Positions 17,406 to 24,969 of a stretch of DNA of 64,000 nt are shown here, in pieces. The position numbers and the translations under genes were made by a program. Source of the stretch: Klebsiella aerogenes (GTDB taxonomy: Bacteria > Pseudomonadota > Gammaproteobacteria > Enterobacterales > Enterobacteriaceae); NCBI GenBank assembly GCA_029027985.1, contig CP119076.1, forward strand, positions 3,594,422 to 3,658,421, read 5' to 3'. The notes beneath the pieces are model-generated. The model saw only the letters and a program-made list of their open reading frames with translations, did not search any database and was not told where the DNA came from. Each line of letters begins with the position of its first letter. Position 1 is the stretch's first letter.

Positions 17406-18905
17406 ATGTTTAGTAACAGACTCGCCAGCCATCTTGAGCGCGGCGTCGTCGGCTTTCCGACTACCCTCGCCAGCTCCGTCGGGCTTATCATGGCAAGCCC
17501 GGTGATCCTGACGGTCACCAGCGGCTTCGGCATGGGCGGCGACACCTTCGCGCTGGCGGTGCTGCTGGCGTTTATTATGATGCAGGCGCAGGTCACCACC
17601 TTCGCCGAAGCAGCAACGCTTATCCCCACGACCGGTTCGGTCTACGATTACATCTCCTGCGGTATGGGGCGCTTCTTCGCCATTACCGGCGCGCTGTGTG
17701 CCTACCTGATCGTGCATATCTTCGCCGGGACGGCGGAGACCATCCTCGCCGGGATTATGGCGCTGGTGAACTTCGAATCGATCAACGCGCAGATGGCCTC
17801 TCATCAGAACACCTGGATGGTCGGTGTCGGCATGGTGGTGATTTTCGGCCTGCTGAACGCCATCGGCGTGGAAATCTTCGGCAAGGTCGAAGTGGTCCTC
17901 ACCTTCGGCATGTGGACGACGCTGACCATTTTCGGCCTGTGCGGTATTTTTATGGCGCCGGTGACCCACCTTTCCGGCTGGTTCGGCACGCCGCTAAACG
18001 TCAGCGATATCTCCGGCCTGTTCGGCTATATCGGCATGGCGATGTTTATGTTCGTCGGCTGCGAGTTGGTCACGCCGATGGCGCCGGAAATCAAAAAGGC
18101 GCACCGCACCATTCCGCGCGCGATGGCGCTCGGCCTGTTCGGCGTCGCCAGCTGTATGTTTATCTACGGCGCGGCGATTAACCGCCAGGTCGAAAACGTG
18201 GTGATCGATGCGGCGAACAACGTGCATTTGCTGGATACGCCGATGGCTATCCCGGCCTTCGCCGAGCGGGTAATGGGTCACGCCGGTCAGTACTGGCTGG
18301 GGGTCGGACTACTGCTGGCAGGCTGCGCAACCATTAATACCTTGATGGCCGCCGTGCCGCGCATCATCTACGGCATGGCGCTGGACGGCGCGCTGCCACG
18401 CTTCCTCACCTGGTTGCATCCGCGTTTTAAAACGCCGGTGATCGCCATCGCCATCGGCGTGGCAATCCCCTGCCTGCACGCCTGGTATCTCAACGGCGAT
18501 CTGGATCGCATCGTACCGCTGATCCTCGCGGCGGTCTGCGCCTGGGGCGTCGCTTATCTGCTGGTCACCCTGTCGGTGGTGATGCTGCGAATTCGCCGCC
18601 CGGACCTGCCGCGCGCCTACCGCTCGCCGTGGTTCCCGCTGCCGCAGATTGTCTCCAGCGTCGGGATTATTATCGCTATTGTGAATATCACGCCGCCGGG
18701 GATGGACAGCCGCGAGGTGCTGGTGCCGTTCGGGGTAATGCTCGGGCTGACCGCCGCCTACGCCCTGTTCTGGACGGTATGCGTACAGCGCGTCAATCCG
18801 TTCAAGCCGCTGCCGGTAGAAGAGGTAGTCGATCGCGCCATCGGCAACTATGAAAAACAGACTCGCGGGGAGATGACGCCTGATGCCCTCCGTCCCCTGG
18901 TTTGA
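17406..18905 (+). CDS. APC-superfamily amino acid/amine permease
   Basis: 499 residues from ATG 17406 (AGAGG six bases upstream); an in-frame ATG at 17343 lacks a ribosome site and would add 21 atypical residues. About 12 hydrophobic segments are visible, with the APC-type first helix GFPTTLASSVGLIMASPVILT, PTTGSVYDYISCGMG and ELVTPMAPEIKKAHRTIPRAM. The family imports amino acids or amines by proton symport, or exchanges them. It has its own motif-bearing promoter and directly follows the oxidase/cupin operon, so uptake of the amine substrate is a reasonable inference. Its last 23 bases overlap the next gene. Confidence 0.88.
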   Translation: MFSNRLASHLERGVVGFPTTLASSVGLIMASPVILTVTSGFGMGGDTFALAVLLAFIMMQAQVTTFAEAATLIPTTGSVYDYISCGMGRFFAITGALCAYLIVHIFAGTAETILAGIMALVNFESINAQMASHQNTWMVGVGMVVIFGLLNAIGVEIFGKVEVVLTFGMWTTLTIFGLCGIFMAPVTHLSGWFGTPLNVSDISGLFGYIGMAMFMFVGCELVTPMAPEIKKAHRTIPRAMALGLFGVASCMFIYGAAINRQVENVVIDAANNVHLLDTPMAIPAFAERVMGHAGQYWLGVGLLLAGCATINTLMAAVPRIIYGMALDGALPRFLTWLHPRFKTPVIAIAIGVAIPCLHAWYLNGDLDRIVPLILAAVCAWGVAYLLVTLSVVMLRIRRPDLPRAYRSPWFPLPQIVSSVGIIIAIVNITPPGMDSREVLVPFGVMLGLTAAYALFWTVCVQRVNPFKPLPVEEVVDRAIGNYEKQTRGEMTPDALRPLV

Positions 18906-19437
18906 AACGCCATTAATGAATGCGGTCCAGCGCGACTTAGCCGGCTGGCGCAGCGAGAAACTGAGCGAACGCAGCGCGGCGCTGAGGCTTAACGACGCCA
19001 CCGCCGTCACCTTCAGCGTGCGCCAGAAGCGGCTGTTTATGGCCAGCATTCACAGCTGCGAATTTGTCGTCGAGGGGCCGGTTACCCGGCCTGCTCGCGG
19101 CAAGATCCGCGCCCACCAATCCGGCTGGCTAAAGCGCCAGCCGATCCGTTTTATTGGCAACAAAAGTAGCGCTGAACTCGCCGGTTATCTCAACGGGTTT
19201 CCTAATCTTCAACAGACCTTAAGCGAGCTGGACTACCGCCGCTTTTCGCTGACGCTCGGCGACGATGGCTGGCGCTGCTGCATTGAACCCTGGGCCGCCA
19301 GCGAAGTGGTCTGTAAAATGCCGCCGCTGCGCCGTTATCTGAAGCTCGAAGCGCAGCAGCGGATGCTGCTGCTGAGCGTGCTGGCGATGATCCATCAGGC
19401 GATAAGTCAGTGGATGCATGAAATGCAGAAGAAGTGA
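18883..19437 (+). CDS. Uncharacterised protein, possibly DUF3156 family
   Basis: 184 residues, starting at ATG 18883 inside the 3' end of the permease gene (23-base overlap), which implies translational coupling. There is no signal peptide and no membrane segment. Visible features are RQKRLFMASIHSCEFVVEGP near residue 47, LAGYLNGFPNLQQTLSELDYRRFSL near 105 and a C-terminal helical LLLSVLAMIHQAISQW. I associate such permease-linked proteins with DUF3156, from memory and with limited certainty. Coupling suggests a role tied to the permease or to substrate processing. Confidence 0.7.
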   Translation: MPSVPWFETPLMNAVQRDLAGWRSEKLSERSAALRLNDATAVTFSVRQKRLFMASIHSCEFVVEGPVTRPARGKIRAHQSGWLKRQPIRFIGNKSSAELAGYLNGFPNLQQTLSELDYRRFSLTLGDDGWRCCIEPWAASEVVCKMPPLRRYLKLEAQQRMLLLSVLAMIHQAISQWMHEMQKK

Positions 19438-19455
19438 GCCGTAATGGCCGCGCTA

Positions 19456-19815
19456 TCACGCGCCGATCAGGCTCTCCAGCGGGATGCCGAACTGAGCGTG
19501 CAGGCGACGGATCATCGGGAGCGTCAGGTTACGCGTGCCGTTCAGTATTTCATAAACACGATTAGATTTACCAATCGCCGGTTCCAGATCTTTTACGGTC
19601 AGCCCTTGCTGCTCCATGCGAAATTTTATGGCCTCAATGGGCGTCGGTGGTTCAATGGGATAGTGCCTTTTCTCATACTCTTCAATGAGCAGGCACATCA
19701 CTTCAAAAAAATCGCCCTCCGGAGTATCCGGCGCGGGCTCATTATCGAACAAAGGTTCAACCGCCCGTAGTGCGGCTTCATAATCTTGTTCCGTGCGGAT
19801 AGGTTTAATATTCAT
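19456..19815 (-). CDS. higA: HigA-type antitoxin
   Basis: 119 residues from ATG 19815 (a GTG one codon upstream is possible). An acidic N-terminal half is followed by an XRE helix-turn-helix (about residues 65-115: RMEQQGLTVKDLEPAIGKSNRVYEILNGTRNLTLPMIRRLHAQFGI, given here in one block only as a position marker for the HTH) typical of HigA. It lies directly downstream of the toxin gene, the usual HigBA order. As the DNA-binding partner it should autoregulate the operon through the two palindromes upstream of the toxin. The pair is inserted between two amine-island units on the opposite strand to the permease. Confidence 0.88.
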   Translation of the reverse strand: MNIKPIRTEQDYEAALRAVEPLFDNEPAPDTPEGDFFEVMCLLIEEYEKRHYPIEPPTPIEAIKFRMEQQGLTVKDLEPAIGKSNRVYEILNGTRNLTLPMIRRLHAQFGIPLESLIGA

Positions 19816-19818
19816 CAC

Positions 19819-20121
19819 TTACTTCCTCTCTATCGTCTCAGCGTCTATCGCGTCATATTCCTTATGCGTCCCGATAAACTTAACGAACATCCATCCCCGC
19901 AAATAAGCAACAGCTACAATTAATCGATAATCATTTCCCTTTATGTTGAATACCACCCGCTTACTTTTCAATATACTTGCGCTGCGATATTGGTCCTTTA
20001 TCTCCGCCGGGGTTTTCCAGTTAGCCTTTGTCGCTTCGTCCACCCAAGCCTTTAGCGGTTGTTCCGCATCGGGATTCTCCGCCCAGAAATCCCTGAGTAC
20101 TTTCACTGAGATTATCTTCAT
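19819..20121 (-). CDS. higB: HigB-type mRNA interferase toxin
   Basis: 100 residues. HigB-family features are present: the start MKIISVKVLRDFW, LKAWVDEATKANWKTPAEIK, SKRVVFNIKGNDYRLIVAVAY and the C-terminal FVKFIGTHKEYDAID. The family is a RelE-superfamily endonuclease that cuts mRNA at the ribosome unless bound by HigA. The stop is followed three bases later by the antitoxin start. There is no convincing Shine-Dalgarno sequence before ATG 20121, so toxin translation may be weak, which suits a toxin encoded first. Confidence 0.9.
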   Translation of the reverse strand: MKIISVKVLRDFWAENPDAEQPLKAWVDEATKANWKTPAEIKDQYRSASILKSKRVVFNIKGNDYRLIVAVAYLRGWMFVKFIGTHKEYDAIDAETIERK

Positions 20122-20130
20122 GGACAGAGA

Positions 20131-20180
20131 TTAGTCCCAAAGCGGGACTAAGTAAAGAAAAAGTCCCGTTATGGGACTTT
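20131..20180 (-). promoter_or_regulatory. Twin palindromic operators of higBA
   Basis: TTAGTCCC...GGGACTAA (20131-20151) and AAAGTCCC...GGGACTTT (20160-20180) are two perfect palindromes with the same GTCCC-N5-GGGAC core, centres 29 bases apart, directly upstream of higB. They are the expected HigA binding sites. Confidence 0.85.
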
Positions 20181-20205
20181 ACAGATAAAAGCGGGGTTCA
20201 GGTGG

Positions 20206-21321
20206 TTATTTTAATCCAAACTGCTGCGCCAGTTGATCGATAGCCTGGCGCTGGAACTGTGCGAACGCGGCACGTGGCTGTTGCTGTTGAATAAATTCCA
20301 GCAGCGGATCCTGAACCTCGGTGCGCACCCCGCTCAGCGTTTCCATCACCGCCAGGCCGCAGAACGGCACATAGGACTCGGCGTAGCCGCCTTCGTGCAC
20401 CATTACCAGTTTCCCGCCGCACAGCCTTTCCGCCGCCTGCTGGACCTGTTCGGTCATCGCACGGAAGCTATCGCTATGCAGCTGCATCCGCGCCAGCGGG
20501 TCCATGGCGTTGGCGTCATAGCCACAGGCGATAATAATCAGCTCCGGCTCAAAACGCGTCAGCGCCGGAATGACGATGGTTTCCAGCGCATAGCGCCAGC
20601 TGTCGTCGCCCGCTCCGGCCAGCAGAGGAATATTGATGTTGTAGCCTTCTCCCGCGCCAACGCCGCGGTCCGCCTCGCCGGAATAACCCGGCGGGAAGCA
20701 GCCGTCCTGATGCAACGAGATGGTCAACACATCATCACGCTGCAGGTAAATATGCTGCGTGCCGTTACCGTGGTGGACGTCCCAATCAATAATCGCCACT
20801 TTGCCGAGGCCGAGCTGCGCTTGCGCCCGCTCGATGGCAATCGGGATATTGGCAAGGAAACAAAAGCCCATCGACTGGTCCGGCAGGCAGTGGTGTCCCG
20901 GCGGGCGCGACAGCGAGTAGGCGTTATCCAGCTCGCCCTTAAACACCGCTTCCACGGCGGCGCAGGCCAGCCCGGCGGAAAGACAGGCAATTTCATAGCT
21001 CCCTGGCCCCAGCGGCGCTTCTTTGCCGAGCAGGCCGCCGCCGTTATCGCTGATTGCCTTAAAGCGCTCCAGATAGCTATCGGGGTGGATCCGCCGCAAG
21101 TCTTCCAGGCTCGCCGCCGCTGCGCTGCGTAGTTCCAATTGCGGCGTCAGCCCGGAGACGTCCATCAGGTTTTTCATCCGCCGCTTGGTCTCCGGCGATT
21201 CTGCATGGCCGCCGCCAGCGGGCGGCTGAACCCAACCGCCAACCGGTAGCGTCACCGCATGCAGGCCGGTACTGTGCCAGAAACAACGTTCATCAAAGAA
21301 GAAACCGGTTTTTCTTTTCAC
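20206..21321 (-). CDS. HDAC-superfamily deacetylase (acetylpolyamine amidohydrolase/class II-like)
   Basis: 371 residues, full length for the family. Catalytic elements are visible: SRPPGHH (tandem His143-144), IDWDVHHGNGT giving zinc ligands Asp181 and His183, Asp269 in ACGYDANAMDP, and the transition-state tyrosine in HEGGY. Bacterial members hydrolyse N-acetylated polyamines or other acetyl-amines in the cytoplasm. Its ATG overlaps the MFS stop by four bases (ATGA), so the transporter gene is first and this is second in an operon. The location inside an amine catabolic island argues for an N-acyl-amine substrate rather than a protein one; this is inference. Confidence 0.9.
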   Translation of the reverse strand: MKRKTGFFFDERCFWHSTGLHAVTLPVGGWVQPPAGGGHAESPETKRRMKNLMDVSGLTPQLELRSAAAASLEDLRRIHPDSYLERFKAISDNGGGLLGKEAPLGPGSYEIACLSAGLACAAVEAVFKGELDNAYSLSRPPGHHCLPDQSMGFCFLANIPIAIERAQAQLGLGKVAIIDWDVHHGNGTQHIYLQRDDVLTISLHQDGCFPPGYSGEADRGVGAGEGYNINIPLLAGAGDDSWRYALETIVIPALTRFEPELIIIACGYDANAMDPLARMQLHSDSFRAMTEQVQQAAERLCGGKLVMVHEGGYAESYVPFCGLAVMETLSGVRTEVQDPLLEFIQQQQPRAAFAQFQRQAIDQLAQQFGLK

Positions 21322-22511
21322 TCTATCCTCCCGTTGGCTAAACCTTTCCCGGCGGACGACGCCGCCGCAATCAAAATCAGTGATAACAGCGCGCAGGCGC
21401 CTGCCGCCGCCAGCAGCGGATCGGCGCTGGAGAAATGCTGCAGTAAAGCGCCCGCTAACGCCGGACCGGCCGCCATCCCGCCGCCGATCACCAGATTAAT
21501 GCTGTTCATCAACCGGCCGTTGTTATCAAGCCCGGCCACGCGGGCAAGAATAAAGGGCAGCACGAAGGTCCAGGTAAACTTAAACAACAGCGCCGCGATG
21601 GCGTAGCGCACCAGCAGCGGATGGCCGGTCAGCAACAGGACGCTGGCAATCAGCAACGCATAGCCCAGCCACACCACCAGCCGGTCCGGGCGTTGAGTCC
21701 CGCGCAGCGCCGCCCCGCCCGCGCCGATAATGCCGAACACCGTCGCCACCGCCAGCACCATACCGACGTGCGGCGGGCTCAGTCCCGCCGCGCTGCCAAT
21801 GGTGCCGATAAAAGTCCACACTGCGCTGAGGCTTATGTAGAAAGTCAGTACCGCCAACACCGCCAGTGTCTTACGCCACGATGCCGCTGATGGCTGACGG
21901 CGGGAGGACGACAGCGGTTGAAAACGCGGCGGGAAGGCGGATATCAGAGGTAAACAGCAAAGCATGATGGCGGCGAGGATCAGATAGACCACCTTCAGGC
22001 CGAAGATCACGAACAGACCGGGCAACACCAGCAAGCCGAGCATCCCCAACAGCAACTGTCCCAGCACCCAAAAGGCGTAGACCCGCGATGGATTCGGCGT
22101 CCCCGCCGCGCAACTGATGCACAGGATCATCAACGTGCCGCCCGCCAGTGAGGCGATAAAACGCACCACCAACAGCGACTCATACTGGGTCACTGCCGCC
22201 GAAGCGAGGTTGGCGGCCAGAAATACCACGCCCGCCGCGAGGGCAACCCGTCGCCAGTCGAGGCGGCTCATCCACCACCATGCCGGGAGCGTCGCCAGGC
22301 TCATCGCGCCGAGTTCCGCCGAAAACAGCCAGCCGATTTGTCCCGGTTTTAGCTGCCATTCGCTGGCCAGCTGCGCCGCCACCGCTGGCGCGGTCATTAA
22401 AATTCCCGGCGCGATGGCGGCAAAAATGACAATCGCCGCCAGTAAACGCAGCGACATCACCAGCCCCGCAGGCCGGGAAAGCGTATTATCAGTAAGAGGG
22501 GTACTCGACAT
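21318..22511 (-). CDS. MFS transporter coupled to deacetylase
   Basis: 397 residues from ATG 22511 (MSSTPLTDNTLSRP); the frame extends further upstream but without a better start. About 12 hydrophobic segments. The first region reads IAPGILMTAPAVAAQLASEWQL, with an MFS-type loop SRLDWRRVALAAG between helices 2 and 3. The four-base overlap with the HDAC-family gene makes a transporter/deacetylase pair likely, with the transporter bringing in the acylated substrate or exporting a product. No island motif was found in front of it. Distance from the moaR terminator suggests its own promoter. Confidence 0.85.
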   Translation of the reverse strand: MSSTPLTDNTLSRPAGLVMSLRLLAAIVIFAAIAPGILMTAPAVAAQLASEWQLKPGQIGWLFSAELGAMSLATLPAWWWMSRLDWRRVALAAGVVFLAANLASAAVTQYESLLVVRFIASLAGGTLMILCISCAAGTPNPSRVYAFWVLGQLLLGMLGLLVLPGLFVIFGLKVVYLILAAIMLCCLPLISAFPPRFQPLSSSRRQPSAASWRKTLAVLAVLTFYISLSAVWTFIGTIGSAAGLSPPHVGMVLAVATVFGIIGAGGAALRGTQRPDRLVVWLGYALLIASVLLLTGHPLLVRYAIAALLFKFTWTFVLPFILARVAGLDNNGRLMNSINLVIGGGMAAGPALAGALLQHFSSADPLLAAAGACALLSLILIAAASSAGKGLANGRIE

Positions 22512-22580
22512 CGTAGGGCGTGCTCCAGTCAAAAAGCCTCCCCCCGGAAGGTTTTCCAGGGAGTGATACCTACAGGCATC

Positions 22581-22605
22581 AGGAAAACGCCGTGCTGCCA
22601 CGGCG
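22581..22605 (-). terminator. Terminator of moaR
   Basis: Stem CGCCGTG / CACGGCG with a 4-base loop at 22588-22605; on the minus strand it is followed by TTTTCC. Confidence 0.7.
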
Positions 22606-22627
22606 CGCGCGGGATGCGATAGTCAGA

Positions 22628-23311
22628 TTACAGATGCAGCGTACGCTGAGCAGCAGGCATCCAGGTTCGGGAAACGAGTTCTGTACGATTGACGACTTCA
22701 GTCTTAGCGAAAATGTTGCGCAGGTGGGTTTTCACCGTCGATAACGAAATATCCAGTTGGCGGGCAATCAGCTTATTGCTGGCGCCTTCACGCACCATGC
22801 CGACGATTTCACGCTCTTTCGCCGTCAGAATAGCGGGTAACTCATCCTCTTCTTGCAGGAAGTCGCGGATCGCCAGTTCCACCAGCGGCAGTACCGCCTG
22901 CGCCCGCAGGCGTTCTTCGCTGGAAAAAGGCACATCGCGCATCAGCGAGATACCAGCAATAATCCGTCGTTCGCGGCGAATAAAGATTTCAGTCATGTCG
23001 CGCACATTATTCGGCAACATAAACTCATGATAGTAATGCCGGTTGCGGTCACAGAGCCGCGGCGTCATCGCCGCCATGGTGGTACTCTGGTGACTGAAGT
23101 GCGATGGCAGATGCGGATCCAACGGCTGGAAGCTGTCCAGATATTGTTGGTGGGTATTATCCGAAATATTATGCAATATATAGTTTTCGGGTTTTAAACG
23201 ATTATTTACTCGATAAAACACCGCTGAAGACAGTGGAATTAACTGTGAAATAGTCTGTAAACAACGGGCTATTATCGCATCATTACGACTGGCTTTTAAT
23301 AAAGCAGACAT
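22628..23311 (-). CDS. moaR: LuxR-type activator of the monoamine regulon, MoaR
   Basis: 227 residues. The N-terminal ~155 residues form a ligand-sensing-type domain without a phospho-acceptor receiver signature. Residues ~162-216 are a GerE/LuxR helix-turn-helix (LTAKEREIVGMVREGASNK, then LIARQLDISLSTVKTHLRNIF). In Klebsiella aerogenes MoaR is the positive regulator of the monoamine regulon, which includes the arylsulfatase and moaEF genes. Here it is divergent from atsBA with moaEF beyond, exactly the expected context, so I use the name. A CRP-like site lies in its upstream region. It is the prime candidate to bind the five island motifs. Confidence 0.85.
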   Translation of the reverse strand: MSALLKASRNDAIIARCLQTISQLIPLSSAVFYRVNNRLKPENYILHNISDNTHQQYLDSFQPLDPHLPSHFSHQSTTMAAMTPRLCDRNRHYYHEFMLPNNVRDMTEIFIRRERRIIAGISLMRDVPFSSEERLRAQAVLPLVELAIRDFLQEEDELPAILTAKEREIVGMVREGASNKLIARQLDISLSTVKTHLRNIFAKTEVVNRTELVSRTWMPAAQRTLHL

Positions 23312-23414
23312 GATATTTCCCCCCGTCGAGGTGCTGGTGCGTTACACGCGGATTACCCTGGTTAGATGAAGCATACATTTCACATTTAAGTAACACAATC
23401 ATTAACATATTAAC

Positions 23415-23434
23415 AATGTGATATCGATTACAAA
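23415..23434. promoter_or_regulatory. Candidate CRP site
   Basis: AATGTGATATCGATTACAAA contains TGTGA-N6-TTACA, one mismatch from the CRP consensus TGTGA-N6-TCACA. It lies about 104 bases upstream of moaR. Catabolite control of moaR is thus plausible. Confidence 0.6.
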
Positions 23435-23580
23435 ATTTTCATCAATGCATTGTTATTTAAAGCATTTAAAAACAGCCCTATTCTCTGATAACGTGATTGC
23501 GTTAAAACATAAACAAAACTTATTAACATCATCCGTTATTTTTCATTAGGGATTAAAAGTCCTTATATCGACAGGTCCGT

Positions 23581-23602
23581 TCTCGTTCTTTAGAACGATA
23601 GC
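23581..23602 (+). promoter_or_regulatory. Island motif copy 4 (faces atsBA)
   Basis: TCTCGTTCTTTAGAACGATA then GC, containing the perfect palindrome CGTTCTTTAGAACG. It lies 134 bases upstream of atsB; TATACC follows at the -10-like offset of 35 from TTCTT. Apart from four central bases it equals copy 5. Confidence 0.65.
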
Positions 23603-23736
23603 TTTTAGCATTTTTTCATTTATACCCTAAAAAGGATGTCGATAATTTAACGCCACGGCTTAATCAATTGATTACGCCTGACTTGCTGTTGCCTGAATAC
23701 GACTAACCGTGCCAGCAATTAATTGAGGATAAGCCG

Positions 23737-24924
23737 ATGCTGAATATCGCCGCCTTACGCCAGCAGCAAATTCCACTGGCCGTTGAACCGCGCTCGCCGG
23801 TGCCGTTTCATATTCTGATGAAGCCGATTGGCCCCGCCTGTAACCTCGCCTGCCGCTACTGCTACTACCCGCAGGATGGGGCGCCGGTCAAGAAGATGGA
23901 CGAGGCGCGGCTGGAGCAGTTTATCCGTCGCTATATTGCCGCGCAGCCCGCCAGCGCGCGTGAAATCAACTTCGTCTGGCAGGGCGGCGAGCCGCTACTG
24001 GCCGGGTTGAGCTTCTATAAAAAAGCGATAGCCTTGCAGCAACGCTATGCCCCCGATGGGGTGACCATCAGCAACAGCCTGCAAACCAACGGTACCTTGA
24101 TCAACGATGCCTGGTGTCGGCTGTTTCGCGAGCATCGCTTTATCGTCGGCGTTAGCCTCGAGGGCAATGAAGCGCTGCAAAATCACCATCGTCTGGATAA
24201 ACGCGGGCAGGCGACCTGGCCGGCGGCGCTGCGCGGTATCGCCCTGCTCCACCAGCATCAGGTGGAATTTAACCTGTTGGTGGTGGTGCATAACGAAATG
24301 GCCGCGCACGCGGCGGCGATTTATGACCAGGTTGTCAGCCTTGGCGCGCGCTATTTGCAATTCCAGCCGCTGATGAGCGAAGGCGAGGCGCTGCGGCAGG
24401 GCTATCAGCTGAGCGCGGATAATTGGGGGCGCTTTATGGTCGGCATCTGGCGACAATGGCAGAAGCGCTGCGATAGGGGCCGGGTATTTGTGATAAACAT
24501 CGAGCAGGCGTGGGCGCAATACTTCACCCACACCAGCGGCAGTTGCGTTCACAGCGCCCGCTGCGGCACCAATCTGGTGATGGAGCCCAACGGGCAACTC
24601 TACGCCTGCGATCACCTGATCAATGCCGGGCACCGGGTTGGCCGCCTCGACGAGCAGACGCTGAACGAAGCCGTCGATGCCGCCGTGAAGTTACCTTTTG
24701 GCCAACAAAAAAGCCTGCGCCGTGAATGCCGTGCTTGCGCAGTAAAAATGGTCTGCCAGGGCGGCTGCCCCGCCCACCTTAACGCCGCCGGTCACAACCG
24801 ACTCTGCGGCGGTTATTACCGCTTCTTTAGCGAAATTCTCGCCCCCTTGCACCCCTTTTCCCGCGATCTTAACGGCCTGAAAGCCTGGCGAGCCGCATTT
24901 GTCGGGGCCGCGCATCCGGCGTAG
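23737..24924 (+). CDS. atsB: Radical SAM sulfatase-maturating enzyme AtsB
   Basis: 395 residues, the length of Klebsiella AtsB. It converts the active-site serine of AtsA to formylglycine, using S-adenosylmethionine. The radical-SAM cluster motif CNLACRYCYYP (CxxxCxxC) is near residues 35-45, with WQGGEP downstream. The C-terminal half has the cysteine-rich SPASM region (SGSCVHSARCGTN, ACDHLI, CRACAVKMVCQGGCPAH) that binds two auxiliary clusters. The ATG at 23737 follows TTGAGGATAAGCCG. It is upstream of atsA, as in the known atsBA operon. Confidence 0.96.
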   Translation: MLNIAALRQQQIPLAVEPRSPVPFHILMKPIGPACNLACRYCYYPQDGAPVKKMDEARLEQFIRRYIAAQPASAREINFVWQGGEPLLAGLSFYKKAIALQQRYAPDGVTISNSLQTNGTLINDAWCRLFREHRFIVGVSLEGNEALQNHHRLDKRGQATWPAALRGIALLHQHQVEFNLLVVVHNEMAAHAAAIYDQVVSLGARYLQFQPLMSEGEALRQGYQLSADNWGRFMVGIWRQWQKRCDRGRVFVINIEQAWAQYFTHTSGSCVHSARCGTNLVMEPNGQLYACDHLINAGHRVGRLDEQTLNEAVDAAVKLPFGQQKSLRRECRACAVKMVCQGGCPAHLNAAGHNRLCGGYYRFFSEILAPLHPFSRDLNGLKAWRAAFVGAAHPA

Positions 24925-24969
24925 CCCTTTGCCCTGATGATAATCCCCCTCTGAACAGGAGAATCCGTC

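Larger units (their letters stand above)
23312..23736. promoter_or_regulatory. AT-rich divergent control region moaR/atsBA
   Basis: About 425 bases, much more AT-rich than the flanking genes. It contains the CRP-like site near moaR, motif copy 4 nearer atsB, and a -10-like TATACC at 23621. No open frame is supported. Confidence 0.7.

Noticed and set aside
20581-23311. Sixth island motif in front of the MFS/deacetylase operon
   Set aside because: The interval between moaR and the MFS start was read on both strands and no TCTTCMGGACGATA-like sequence was found; only the moaR terminator is there.
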